Shown one piece after another: positions 37,528-45,728 of a stretch of 64,000 nucleotides of DNA (position 1 is its first letter; every line of letters begins with the position of its first letter). Both the position numbers and the translations under genes were made by a program. The DNA is from Corynebacterium freneyi (GTDB lineage: Bacteria > Actinomycetota > Actinomycetes > Mycobacteriales > Mycobacteriaceae), in NCBI RefSeq assembly GCF_030408835.1, contig NZ_CP047357.1, forward strand, positions 2,542,001 to 2,606,000, given 5' to 3'. The notes under the pieces are model-generated. The model was not told where the DNA came from, did not search any database, and saw only the letters and a program-made list of their open reading frames with translations.

Positions 37528-39669
37528 TTAGACGCCGATCTTGCCGCCGTCGGACTTGACCACCTGCACGACGGCCGGACGCGGCTGGGCGTCGCCGCCC
37601 TCGGGCCAGTGCGAGATCGGGTTGTCCGGGGTGGCGTCGTCGTCCTCGCCCGGGTGCTGGACGTTGACCATGACGCGGTTGCCCTCGACGATCGGGCCGC
37701 AGGTCTCGGCGCCGACCGGCACGGTGAGGAAGCACTTGACCTCGCCGCGACGCTCGCCCTCGACGGCGACGGCGTACAGGCCGTCGTTGGAGTCCAGGGC
37801 GTTGCCGTCGGTGGAGATCCACAGGTTGCCGTACTCGTCGAACGCCAGGTTGTCCGGGCAGGAGATCGGCGAGACCGACTCCTTGTCGAAGCCGCCGAAG
37901 TAGGAGTACGCCTCCTCCGGGTCACCGCAGACGAGCAGCAGGTTCCACTTGCCGGTGGTGCCGGCGTGGTCGTCCTCCATCTCCAGGACGAGACCGTTCT
38001 TGTTCTCGGTGACCGGGGCGACCTCGGTCGGGCCCTCGTAGGGACGGCCGGCGCCGTCGGTCTCCTGGTCGATCTTGTTGTCCTGGACGCCCTCGTGGCC
38101 GCCCTCGGCCATGCCGCGGTACTTGTTGTTCGTCAGCGCGGCGTAGACCTTGCCGGTCACCGGCGACGCCTCGACGTCCTCCGGGCGGTCCATGCGGGTG
38201 GCACCGACCTTGTCGCCGGCCAGGCGGGTGTAGATGCAGACCTCGGCGGCGTCCATGCCGTCGACGTGGGACTCGCCGGAGCCGTCGGCCTTTGCGGTCA
38301 TCAGCGGGATCCACTCGATCTCGCCGTCGAACTCGCCGTCCTCGGGCAGCTCGCCGGAGCCGTCGATCTCGTCCTCCGGGGAGTTGCCGTGGAACTTGGC
38401 CACGTACAGGGTGCCCTCGTTGAGGATGCCCATGTTGTGCTCGAGGTCGCCCTCCTTGACCTTGCGCGAGGAGACGAACTTGTAGATGTACTCGAAGCGC
38501 TCATCGTCGCCCATGTAGCAGACCACGGTGCCGTCGTCGGTGACGTGGATCTGGCCGGCCTCGTGCTTGAAGCGGCCCAGAGCGGTGTGCTTGACCGGGG
38601 TGGACTTCGGGTCGGACGGGTCGATCTCGACGATCCAGTAGAAGCGGTGCGGCTCGTTCGGCTCCTTGGAGACGTCGAAACGATCGTGGTACTTCTCCCA
38701 GCCACGGTCGGACAACTCGTTCTTCAGGGAGTAACGGGAGTACTTGTCCAGCAGGTCCTCGTCATCGACCTTGTCGACGCCACCGAAGTACTGGTCGACG
38801 TTCTCCTCGCCGGAGAGCATCGTGCCCCACGGGGTGATGCCGCCGGAGCAGTTGTTGAAGGTGCCGATGACCTTCTTGCCGGTCGGGTCCTCCTTGGTCT
38901 TGAGCAGATCATGACCGGCGGCGGGGCCGGTGACGGTGAACTCGGTGAAGCCGGTGATGCGGCGGTTGAGCTCGTGGCCCTTGATCGGCTTGAGGAAGCC
39001 CTTGTCGTCCTCCTCGACTGCCAGCACGGTGTGGCCGTGGGCGGCGATGCCGATGTTGACCTGCTCCTCGGTGGTCTTCTCGACGTCCCAGTCGCGGAAC
39101 ATCATCGGCTCGGTGGTGTACTCGTGCGAGCAGACGTAGACGAGGGTGCCGTCGGCGGCCTCGAGGACGCCGGCGAAGTCGTTGTTGAAGCCGAACTGCT
39201 TCTTCTGGGCCTCGGCGGTCTGCTTGTCGAAGTCCCACTCGGGGGCGCCGTCCTCGACTGCGTCGCCCCAGGCGATGAGCACGTTCTGCTCGTAGCCCTC
39301 GGGGACGACGACCTCGTCCTTCTCGTTGGGCTCGACGACCGGGAAGCGCATGCCCTCGAGAGACTCGCCGCCGCCGTTGCCGTTGTCGCCATTGCCGCCG
39401 CCGTTGCCGGTCGCACCGCCGTTGCCATCGTCGGAGGTGCAGGCGGCCAGCAGGGACGCGCCGCCGAAGGCGACGGTCGCGGCACCGCCGGCCTTGAGGG
39501 CCTGGCGGCGGCTGTAGGCGCGCTTGGCGACGTCCGCGAAGTACTCGTTGGTCGAGAACTCGTTGGGGGCGTCGTCACGGCAGGCGTTGCCGCACTTGTA
39601 CGTGCAGGTCAGGGAACTACGGGACGACGCGAACGGATTCTTCAGCAGGTTCTTGCGGGTCAGCGCCAC
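37528..39669 (-). CDS. phoX: PhoX-family (DUF839) Tat-exported alkaline phosphatase
   Basis: The 713-residue protein has a twin-arginine signal after a ~55-residue lead (YSRRQALKAGGAATVAFGGASL) followed by LAAC, so it may be a Tat-exported lipoprotein. The mature beta-propeller has PhoX features: CSHEYTTEP, NNCSGGITPWGTMLSGEEN, FEYIYKFVSS, and SCPDNLAFDEYGNLWISTDG. PhoX enzymes are calcium/iron phosphatases used under phosphate limitation. A Gly/Asn linker follows the Cys. GTG 39669, seven bases after GAGG, is preferred to ATG 39681. An 11-bp-phased repeat array upstream suggests PhoR/PhoB-type control. Confidence 0.92.
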   Translation of the reverse strand: MALTRKNLLKNPFASSRSSLTCTYKCGNACRDDAPNEFSTNEYFADVAKRAYSRRQALKAGGAATVAFGGASLLAACTSDDGNGGATGNGGGNGDNGNGGGESLEGMRFPVVEPNEKDEVVVPEGYEQNVLIAWGDAVEDGAPEWDFDKQTAEAQKKQFGFNNDFAGVLEAADGTLVYVCSHEYTTEPMMFRDWDVEKTTEEQVNIGIAAHGHTVLAVEEDDKGFLKPIKGHELNRRITGFTEFTVTGPAAGHDLLKTKEDPTGKKVIGTFNNCSGGITPWGTMLSGEENVDQYFGGVDKVDDEDLLDKYSRYSLKNELSDRGWEKYHDRFDVSKEPNEPHRFYWIVEIDPSDPKSTPVKHTALGRFKHEAGQIHVTDDGTVVCYMGDDERFEYIYKFVSSRKVKEGDLEHNMGILNEGTLYVAKFHGNSPEDEIDGSGELPEDGEFDGEIEWIPLMTAKADGSGESHVDGMDAAEVCIYTRLAGDKVGATRMDRPEDVEASPVTGKVYAALTNNKYRGMAEGGHEGVQDNKIDQETDGAGRPYEGPTEVAPVTENKNGLVLEMEDDHAGTTGKWNLLLVCGDPEEAYSYFGGFDKESVSPISCPDNLAFDEYGNLWISTDGNALDSNDGLYAVAVEGERRGEVKCFLTVPVGAETCGPIVEGNRVMVNVQHPGEDDDATPDNPISHWPEGGDAQPRPAVVQVVKSDGGKIGV

Positions 39670-39752
39670 TGCGCACCTCATTCATTTCTCGGCTGGATTC
39701 ATGGGGTGGGCCCCGCCGCCAAAGGAGGTACGGCAGGACCCGGGCACCGGGT

Positions 39753-39758
39753 ACGTTA
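39753..39758 (-). promoter_or_regulatory. Possible -10 of phoX
   Basis: On the minus strand TAACGT lies 84 bases upstream of the phoX start and ~20 bases downstream of the repeat array at 39779-39816, the expected spacing for a class II-type activated promoter. Confidence 0.35.
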
Positions 39759-39778
39759 GGGGCGGCGGGTGGCGCTGC

Positions 39779-39816
39779 GGTGAGTCGAAGGTGACGCCGA
39801 AGTTAACGCTCGGTGA
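39779..39816. promoter_or_regulatory. Four 11-bp-phased repeats, probable Pho-regulator binding array
   Basis: GGTGA (39779), GGTGA (39790), AGTTA (39801) and GGTGA (39812) start exactly 11 bases apart. OmpR/PhoB-type regulators bind such 11-bp direct repeats, and PhoR boxes of C. glutamicum are tandem repeats with GTGAA cores. It lies between divergent phoX and dihydroxyacetone kinase genes. Confidence 0.55.
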
Positions 39817-39899
39817 TGATTCGCATCGACGGGAACTGCCACCGTCGGCCCTTCCGCCGAACCCTCGATTGACCGGCGATTCACCAGTACCGTCGTGGC

Positions 39900-41579
39900 A
39901 TGGGTGCATTCTTCGACGACGCAACGACTCCGTACCGACTGGGCCTGGCCGGAATGGTCGCCGGTCGCTCCGACATCGCCTGGCGCGACCGGGGATTTCT
40001 CGAACTGACCGACCGCGATGGCGGCGTCGCCGTCATTTCGGGCGGCGGCTCCGGGCACGAACCGCTCCACGCCGGTTTCCTTGGCAAGGGCATGTTGCAC
40101 GCCGTGTGTCCGGGGCACATCTTCACGTCGCCGAATGCGCGGCAGATCCTCGAGGCCACCCGCGCCGTCGACGATGGCTCGGGCGTCGTCCACGTGGTGA
40201 AGAACTACACGGGCGACGTCATGAACTTCGGCGTCGCCGCCGCGCTCGCCGCGGAAGAGGGCATTCGGGTGGAGACCGTGCTCGTCGGCGACGACGTGGC
40301 GACCGATCTCGACGACGACGGCGAAAGTGACGGAGACAACGGCAACGGAGGCGGAGCCGACTCCGACGACGGCTCCGGCGGCTCCGGCGGCCCCGGCCGT
40401 CGCGGGACGGGGGCGACGATCCTGGTGCAGAAGGCCTGCGGGGCCGCCGCGGCACGGGGCGCGGACGTCGAGGTCGTCGCCGATGTCGGCCGCAACGTCG
40501 CCCGGCGCGCCCGGTCGATCGCGATGTCGTTGGGCGGTGCCCGCACGCCCGGTTCGGAGGAGTCGTTTTCCCTGGAGGACGATGAAGCCGAGTTCGGCGT
40601 CGGCATCCACGGGGAACGGGGCGTCGACCGGCGCAAGCGGATCGACGTCGCCGACGCGGTGGCCGAGATGATCGCCGAGATCCACGAGGCCGCGGGCTCC
40701 CCCGATCGCGTGCTGGTCCTGGTCAATGGGCTTGGCGGCATCGCCGGCCTGGAGCTCTCGGCGATCCTCGCCCTGGCCTGCGGCGAGTTGGAGGAGCGGG
40801 GCGCGGTCGTCGAGCGGACGATGTGCGGCGACTACATCACCGCCTGGGACATGGCGGGGTTCTCGCTGACGGTGCTCGGCGTCGACGATGATCTCCTCGA
40901 CCTGCTCGATGCCCCGACGGACGCACCGGCATGGGATGCGCCGGTGCCGTATGCGGGCGTGCCCGAGATTTCCGAGGCCGCGCTCGAGGAGTTGCCCGCC
41001 GCCGATTCGGGCCCGCGGCAGCCGGAGTTGTCGGCGTGGATCGAGCGGGTGCTGGACGCCTTCGACGAGTTGACGGCGTTGGACCGGAAGGCCGGCGACG
41101 GTGATTTCGGGGTGAACATGCGCGAGGCGCTCGGCGCCTTCGACCTGCCGTTGCGAGGCACCGTCAGCGAGGTGCTCCACGCGGTGGGCGAGTCGTACCT
41201 GGTGCGGGCCGGCGGCACGTCCGGGGCGGTGTTCGGGTTGTTCTTCGAGAAGATGGGCGCCAAGGCTGGCGACGCCGAGTCGTTCGCCGACGTCGATGTC
41301 GCGGCCGTCGTTCGCGCAGGCCTCGATGCGATCGTGGAGTTGGGTGGCGCGAAGGTCGGCGACGGCACCGTCGTCGACGCCATCGAACCGGCCGTGTTGG
41401 CTCTGGAGGACGGTGCGACCGCGGCGGAGGCCGCGTCGGCGGCGGTCGAGGGCGCGGAGGCCACGGCCGATCAGGTGGCGGGCAAGGGCCGCGCCAGCTA
41501 CGTCGGCGAGGCCGCCAAGGGAGTCATCGACCCGGGCGCGCTGATCATGGGCTGGTTCTTCGAGGAACTCGCCCGCTAG
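39900..41579 (+). CDS. ATP-dependent dihydroxyacetone kinase, fused DhaK-DhaL domains
   Basis: The 559-residue fusion has an N-terminal DhaK domain (GGGSGHEPLHAGFLGKGMLHAVCPG, VKNYTGDVMNFG, and GIHGERG with the His that covalently holds dihydroxyacetone). The C-terminal DhaL domain binds ATP (DRKAGDGDFGVNM, RAGGTSGAVFGLFF, GAKVGDGTVVDAI, GRASYVGEAAKGVIDPGA). An acidic Asp/Gly/Ser insertion of ~35 residues (about 139-172) interrupts DhaK at a surface position. It phosphorylates dihydroxyacetone (glycerol use). TACCGT six bases before the ATG suggests a leaderless mRNA; TTGACC (39869-39874) could be the -35. Confidence 0.93.
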   Translation: MGAFFDDATTPYRLGLAGMVAGRSDIAWRDRGFLELTDRDGGVAVISGGGSGHEPLHAGFLGKGMLHAVCPGHIFTSPNARQILEATRAVDDGSGVVHVVKNYTGDVMNFGVAAALAAEEGIRVETVLVGDDVATDLDDDGESDGDNGNGGGADSDDGSGGSGGPGRRGTGATILVQKACGAAAARGADVEVVADVGRNVARRARSIAMSLGGARTPGSEESFSLEDDEAEFGVGIHGERGVDRRKRIDVADAVAEMIAEIHEAAGSPDRVLVLVNGLGGIAGLELSAILALACGELEERGAVVERTMCGDYITAWDMAGFSLTVLGVDDDLLDLLDAPTDAPAWDAPVPYAGVPEISEAALEELPAADSGPRQPELSAWIERVLDAFDELTALDRKAGDGDFGVNMREALGAFDLPLRGTVSEVLHAVGESYLVRAGGTSGAVFGLFFEKMGAKAGDAESFADVDVAAVVRAGLDAIVELGGAKVGDGTVVDAIEPAVLALEDGATAAEAASAAVEGAEATADQVAGKGRASYVGEAAKGVIDPGALIMGWFFEELAR

Positions 41580-41615
41580 CCGGAGTCCCGGCCGGATTCG
41601 CCTGCGGTTCGTGCT

Positions 41616-41855
41616 TTACGACGGCTCGACGGTGAACAGGTCGCCCGGGGAACACGACAAGGCGTCGCAAAGCAACGTCAACGTGGAAAACCGGACGGCC
41701 TTGGCACGGTCGTTCTTCATCACCGACAGGTTCACGGTGCTGATGCCGACCATGTCGGACAACGCCCGCAGCGTCAGCCCCCGCTCCTCGAGCAGACGGT
41801 CGAGGTGACAGCGGACGCGATGCCCGTCGGGGGCGGGAGATTCGGGCGGGACCAT
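41616..41855 (-). CDS. Small XRE-family transcriptional regulator (YozG-like)
   Basis: The 79-residue protein is almost only a helix-turn-helix: VRCHLDRLLEERGLTLRALSDMVGISTVNLSVMKNDRAKAVRFSTLTLLCDALSCSPGDLFTVEP, like the XRE/YozG regulators often paired with DUF2975 membrane proteins. Its ATG overlaps the stop of the DUF2975 gene (TGATG), so the pair is one operon. It may bind the perfect palindrome at 42600-42616 ahead of the operon. Two copies of the dispersed 11-mer lie at and within its 3' end (41613-41623, 41663-41673). Confidence 0.85.
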   Translation of the reverse strand: MVPPESPAPDGHRVRCHLDRLLEERGLTLRALSDMVGISTVNLSVMKNDRAKAVRFSTLTLLCDALSCSPGDLFTVEPS

Positions 41856-42571
41856 CAGACCAGACCCTCCGTGTCGCGCTCGAGGACGCTGGCGCGGCGA
41901 ATGGCGACGCCGACCAGCGACAGCGTCATCACCAGCACATACAGGACGATGAAGTCGTTCGTGTCGAGCGCCGGAATGCTCATCCACGGCCGCCCCAGAT
42001 CGCGCAGCACCATGTTGCCGCCGAGCATGCCCACGAAACCGGGCACGAACATGTAGAACAGCAGCGCCCACGACATCGCCGCCACCCACCTGTAGGAACC
42101 CAGCGTGAAGAAGTCGCCGCGCAGGAAATTCCGCGTCAGCCCCGCCCCGCAGAGCACCACGACCAACAGCGCCGCGACGGCCAGCCAGTGGGCGGTCCAC
42201 AGGAAGTTGGCGGCGCCGTCGGAGATGAGATCGCGGGCGACGGCGCGACCGTTGTCGACCGCAGCATCGCCGGCGACGCGTCCGACCTTGCCCGGCACTC
42301 CTTCCCCGCGAGTGAACGGGCGCAGCGCGTAGCCGAGCAGGAGAAGCAGCGCCAAGCCCAGCGCGAAGGCAGTGGCGTAGATGTCCCGGCGATCGCCGCG
42401 CGGCGACCTCGCCTTCGGGTAGCGGCGCTCGCGAGGTTCGCGGTCGCCGCCATCCATGTCGCGGCGCGGGTCGGGTCGCGGACCACGGCGGCCGCCGGAG
42501 TGCGGATCGGGGCTCGGGCCGGGTCGCGAATCAGGGTGTCGGCGTCGGGATTCGTCGTTCCAGGCGGACAT
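41855..42571 (-). CDS. DUF2975-type integral membrane protein
   Basis: The 238-residue protein has a ~65-residue Arg/Pro/Asp-rich cytoplasmic lead, then four hydrophobic helices (IYATAFALGLALLLLLGYAL; ANFLWTAHWLAVAALLVVVL; VAAMSWALLFYMFVPGFVGM; DFIVLYVLVMTLSLVGVAI) in the DUF2975 arrangement, with NFLRGDFFTLGSYR in a loop. It is coupled to the XRE gene behind it and probably modulates or anchors it; function unknown. ATG behind AGAGGAGGCCACA. Confidence 0.8.
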   Translation of the reverse strand: MSAWNDESRRRHPDSRPGPSPDPHSGGRRGPRPDPRRDMDGGDREPRERRYPKARSPRGDRRDIYATAFALGLALLLLLGYALRPFTRGEGVPGKVGRVAGDAAVDNGRAVARDLISDGAANFLWTAHWLAVAALLVVVLCGAGLTRNFLRGDFFTLGSYRWVAAMSWALLFYMFVPGFVGMLGGNMVLRDLGRPWMSIPALDTNDFIVLYVLVMTLSLVGVAIRRASVLERDTEGLV

Positions 42572-42599
42572 TGTGGCCTCCTCTGACCTTGAGGTGAGA

Positions 42600-42616
42600 G
42601 TATCGAATATCGATAC
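42600..42616. promoter_or_regulatory. Perfect palindrome ahead of the DUF2975-XRE operon
   Basis: GTATCG-aatat-CGATAC has 6-bp perfect arms and lies 29 bases upstream of the DUF2975 start, in an AT-rich island of an otherwise GC-rich region. It is a likely autoregulatory operator of the XRE protein. Confidence 0.6.
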
Positions 42617-42750
42617 CCTATCGACATTCGTTACCCTAGCGGCCATCGTCGAGGAGCGCAACGATTTTCGTTACGTTTTTCCGAATCGCCCTTCCCCGAC
42701 ACCACCCCGACGCCTCCCCTTCTCCCAACCCTTCCCGGCCAGTCCCCTAA

Positions 42751-42787
42751 AACCCCGCGAATCCCCGCGAACCCCCGCGAATCCCCC
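42751..42787. repeat. 10-bp tandem repeat, 3.7 copies
   Basis: AACCCCGCGA, ATCCCCGCGA, ACCCCCGCGA and a partial ATCCCCC follow one another without gaps, just before the larger repeats. Confidence 0.8.
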
Positions 42788-42917
42788 AAACCACGGGGTC
42801 CAAAACACGGGGTCACCACCGCCCCCGTGGTTTAGGGCCGAAAAACGACCGACCCCGCAGTTTGGACCCCGTGGTTTGGAAAGCTCGCGGCCGACCCCGC
42901 AGTTTGGACCCCGTGGT
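42788..42917. repeat. Direct and inverted repeats built on a CCCCGTGGTTT word
   Basis: A 27-bp unit (CCGACCCCGCAGTTTGGACCCCGTGGT) is present at 42849-42875 and, identically, at 42891-42917. Its 3' half appears inverted at about 42788-42804 (AAACCACGGGGTCCAAA), and shorter related words occur at 42806-42832. The inverted copies can fold onto the direct ones. Confidence 0.75.
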
Positions 42918-43007
42918 GTGCGGATACGGCGGCGGGCGGGCGGGCGGCCGGGAACGACGAAACCCGCCGTCCACGGCGGGGCGGCGGGACGGCGGGCGTC
43001 GTCAAGC

Positions 43008-43063
43008 AAAAACGGAAAAACCACCGGCGACCGCAACCACCCGGAACCACCCGGGCCGCCGGT
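43008..43063 (-). terminator. Terminator after panD
   Basis: On the minus strand ACCGGCG (43063-43057) pairs with CGCCGGT (43029-43023), followed by GGTTTTTCCGTTTTTGC, a U-rich tail. It would end the folate/pantothenate transcript. Confidence 0.7.
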
Positions 43064-43076
43064 CATCGACCCTCGA

Positions 43077-43502
43077 CTACCCCGAAAACTCGTCGGGCTT
43101 GCGGGGATCCCACAGGCCGGAACCGACCGGCACGTTAGCGGGATCATCGCCCTCGGTGACGATGCGGTTGTTCTCGTCGACGAAGATGACGTGCGGCTTC
43201 CGCGACCGCGCCTCCTCGTCGGTCATCATGCCGTAGCCGATGATGATCACCAGGTCACCCGGCGAAATCAGTCGCGCGGCGGCACCGTTGATCGAAATGA
43301 TCCCCGAGCCGCGCTCACCGGTGATGCAGTACGTGGTCAGGCGATTGCCGTTGTCGATGTCGACGATGTCGACCTGCTCGCCCTCGAGCAGATCGGCCGC
43401 CTCCATCAGGTCGGCGTCGATCGTGCAGGAACCGACGTAATGCAGATCGGCCTGCGTCACGGTGGCGCGGTGGATCTTGGACTTCAGCATCGTGCGGAAC
43501 AT
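43077..43502 (-). CDS. panD: Aspartate 1-decarboxylase proenzyme
   Basis: The 141-residue pyruvoyl enzyme makes beta-alanine for pantothenate. [29 protein letters not shown] contains the Gly-Ser bond at residues 24-25 where self-cleavage creates the pyruvoyl group. [21 protein letters not shown] is conserved. Its ATG overlaps the panC stop (TGATG). The end carries a short acidic tail. Confidence 0.96.
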   Translation of the reverse strand: MFRTMLKSKIHRATVTQADLHYVGSCTIDADLMEAADLLEGEQVDIVDIDNGNRLTTYCITGERGSGIISINGAAARLISPGDLVIIIGYGMMTDEEARSRKPHVIFVDENNRIVTEGDDPANVPVGSGLWDPRKPDEFSG

Positions 43503-44707
43503 CAGCGGCCTCCCTCGGTCGCAGTGCCGGATCCGGTGACGTCGGAATCGGCGGGGTTGGAATCGGCGGATTCGGATTCGGGGCGGGCGGTCGCGGCGCC
43601 GTCGCCCTCCGAAGCCGGACGACGCACCGTACCACCCTCGGCACCGTCGGCGCGAGAATCCGCTCCCCCCGCGGCGAATCCGGCGTCGCGCAGACCGTCG
43701 CGGGCTTCGCGGGCCTCCCGCTCGGCGCGGACCTCGTCGACGCGGGCCTTGAGCTTCTTCAGCTCGGCCATCTCCTCGTCGGTCAGCGGCTGGTCGTCGA
43801 GGCCGGCGGCCGACAGCGCGGCCTGGGCGATCTCGCGCTCCCGCATGTCGCCGAGCACCACGCCGACGTTGTCGATCAGTCGAGTCGCCCCGACCTTCGC
43901 CGCCACGAGCAACCGCGCCTCTCCTTCCTCGGGCGCGGGGCCCAGGCCGGCGCCGCGCAGCTCGAGGTAATCGACGTCGACCTCGGGACGCTCGGCGAGC
44001 ACGGCCCGCGCGGTCGACAACACCGCCTCGGCACCGTGGTCGCCCACGTGCGCGCCGGCGATCAGCGCCGCCGACAGGGTCACGGCCAGCTCGCGTTCCT
44101 CCTCGGAGAGGTAGCGGTTGCGGGAGCTCATGGCCAGGCCGTCGGTCTCGCGGATGACGGGCACGCCGTGCAGCTGCACCGGCATGTTCAGGTCGGTGAC
44201 CATCTGCTGCATCAGCGCCAGCTGCTGGTAGTCCTTTTCGCCGAAGACGGCGTCGGTGCAGTTGGTGATGTTGAACAGTTTGTTGACCACGGTCAGCGCG
44301 CCGGCGAAGTGTCCGGGGCGGGTGGCCCCTTCGAGTTCGTCGGCGAGCGGGCCGGGCTGGACGGTGGTGCGGAACCCGTTGGGGTACATCTCGCGCGCGG
44401 TGGGGGCGAAGACGAGTTCGCAGCCGATGGCCTTGAGCTTGGCCACGTCGTCGTCGAGGGTGCGCGGGTAGGCGTCGAAGTCTTCGCCTTCGCCGAATTG
44501 CAGGGGGTTGACGAAGATGGACACGACGACGACTGCGCGCGGCAGCGATTGTGCGGCGCGGACGAGTTCGAGGTGGCCTTCGTGCAGGGCGCCCATGGTG
44601 GGCACGAGCACGACGGGTCGCCCGGTTTTGCGCATGGCGCGCGTGACCTGCGAGATGCCCGCGATGGTGTCGTGGACGGTGATGTCTCCGGCGGTGTAGC
44701 CGCTCAC
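43502..44707 (-). CDS. panC: Pantothenate synthetase with a long C-terminal extension
   Basis: The enzyme joins pantoate and beta-alanine using ATP. The catalytic domain has the HIGH-type motif [54 protein letters not shown] and the KMSKS-like MSSRNRYLS. At 401 residues it is ~110 longer than usual: after residue ~290 comes a charged helix ([20 protein letters not shown]) and an Ala/Gly/Ser/Asp-rich tail. GTG start behind CGGAGGAAAC. panB is not in this window. Confidence 0.95.
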   Translation of the reverse strand: MSGYTAGDITVHDTIAGISQVTRAMRKTGRPVVLVPTMGALHEGHLELVRAAQSLPRAVVVVSIFVNPLQFGEGEDFDAYPRTLDDDVAKLKAIGCELVFAPTAREMYPNGFRTTVQPGPLADELEGATRPGHFAGALTVVNKLFNITNCTDAVFGEKDYQQLALMQQMVTDLNMPVQLHGVPVIRETDGLAMSSRNRYLSEEERELAVTLSAALIAGAHVGDHGAEAVLSTARAVLAERPEVDVDYLELRGAGLGPAPEEGEARLLVAAKVGATRLIDNVGVVLGDMREREIAQAALSAAGLDDQPLTDEEMAELKKLKARVDEVRAEREAREARDGLRDAGFAAGGADSRADGAEGGTVRRPASEGDGAATARPESESADSNPADSDVTGSGTATEGGR

Positions 44708-44815
44708 GTTTCCTCCGAAAATGCGCGAACGCCCGTCTGACGTTCGTGGTGCGTCCCCCCGAGGGGTCCCGGGGGAAACTCCCGATAGACGGTAGTCCCC
44801 CGGCCGCAGTCGATC

Positions 44816-45721
44816 CTAGTCGGCCCCGGTGGGCCGGTCGTCCAGTTCGCGCAGGAGGTGGGTGGATCCCTTCATTTCGGCGATGCGTCGGGCCAGTGCG
44901 CGGTAGGCGGGGGTTGCGCGGGGCAGTTCGTCGTCGATGACGTTGAGGTGCTTTACGACGGTGCCGGCGTCGTCGCGGGCCGCCGGCCCGGTCAGTGCCC
45001 GCGGGCCCCACTTCAGTGCGTTGTCCAGCGAGGCTTCCAGCAGCGGCCCGAGGAGGGCGGCCGCCTGGTCGCGGGCGGCGCCGGGCGAGTGCGTGGCCGA
45101 CGGGTCGCCGCCGTCGGAGATGGCGCGGGCGAGGAGGTCGACGGCGTCGGCGACGACGGCGCCGAGGTGGTTGGAGCCGTGGGCCATGGCCGCGTGGTAC
45201 AGCGGGCGGCGGCTTTCCGGGATGGGGATGGCGCGGCCGCCGATTTCGGAGATGAGCAGTTCGGCGACGGTGCGGGACAGTTCGTCGCCGACGGTGACGC
45301 CCCACGGGCAGCCGGTGAGCCGGTCGGTGTCGTCGGGCACGCCGGCGAAGGTCATGGCCGGGTGGGCGGCGATGGTCAGCGCACCGGTCAGGGCGATGGG
45401 GTCGAGGACGGCGCGGCCGCGGGAGCCGGCGACGTGGACGACGATGCGCCCGGCCCCGACGTGCGGCACGATCTGCTCGACGACGTCGGGCAGTTCGGGG
45501 TCGGGCACGGCCAGGATGATGAGTTCGGCGTCGCGGGCGGCGGAGACGACGTCGGTGATGCGGGCCTGGGGCAGGCGCAGCGCAGCGCGGGCGCGGGAGG
45601 CGTCCGATCGGGCGACGGCGGCGGTGACGGCGTGGCCGGCGCGGGCGAGCGCTTCGCCCACGGCGGTGCCGACCGCCCCGGCGGAAATGACGGCGACGGT
45701 GAGTCGGGGGGCTCCCGGCAC
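44816..45721 (-). CDS. DUF2520/Rossmann-like protein (Rv3603c-like)
   Basis: The 301-residue protein has an N-terminal NAD(P)-binding fold ([37 protein letters not shown]) and a C-terminal helical DUF2520 domain ([20 protein letters not shown]). It has the position of Rv3603c, directly upstream of panC. It resembles ketopantoate-reductase-type or prephenate-dehydrogenase-type oxidoreductases, but its activity is not established. A 108-bp gap separates it from panC, so panC may have an extra promoter. Confidence 0.85.
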   Translation of the reverse strand: MPGAPRLTVAVISAGAVGTAVGEALARAGHAVTAAVARSDASRARAALRLPQARITDVVSAARDAELIILAVPDPELPDVVEQIVPHVGAGRIVVHVAGSRGRAVLDPIALTGALTIAAHPAMTFAGVPDDTDRLTGCPWGVTVGDELSRTVAELLISEIGGRAIPIPESRRPLYHAAMAHGSNHLGAVVADAVDLLARAISDGGDPSATHSPGAARDQAAALLGPLLEASLDNALKWGPRALTGPAARDDAGTVVKHLNVIDDELPRATPAYRALARRIAEMKGSTHLLRELDDRPTGAD

Positions 45722-45728
45722 TGGTGGT

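Larger units (their letters stand above)
42617..43076. other. 460-bp gene-free region with several repeats between DUF2975 and panD
   Basis: It holds a 10-bp tandem repeat (42751-42787), two 27-bp direct repeats plus inverted partial copies (42788-42917), a dispersed 11-mer copy (42997-43007) and the panD terminator (43008-43063). Several short open frames occur but have no start signals or recognisable products. Confidence 0.6.

Noticed and set aside
42751..42917. Possible CRISPR-like array
   Set aside because: Only two identical 27-bp units 15 bp apart plus inverted partial copies; no regular spacers and no cas genes.
42671..43147. 158-codon minus-strand frame in the repeat-rich region
   Set aside because: It overlaps panD and the terminator, has no ribosome-binding site and its product reflects the repeats.
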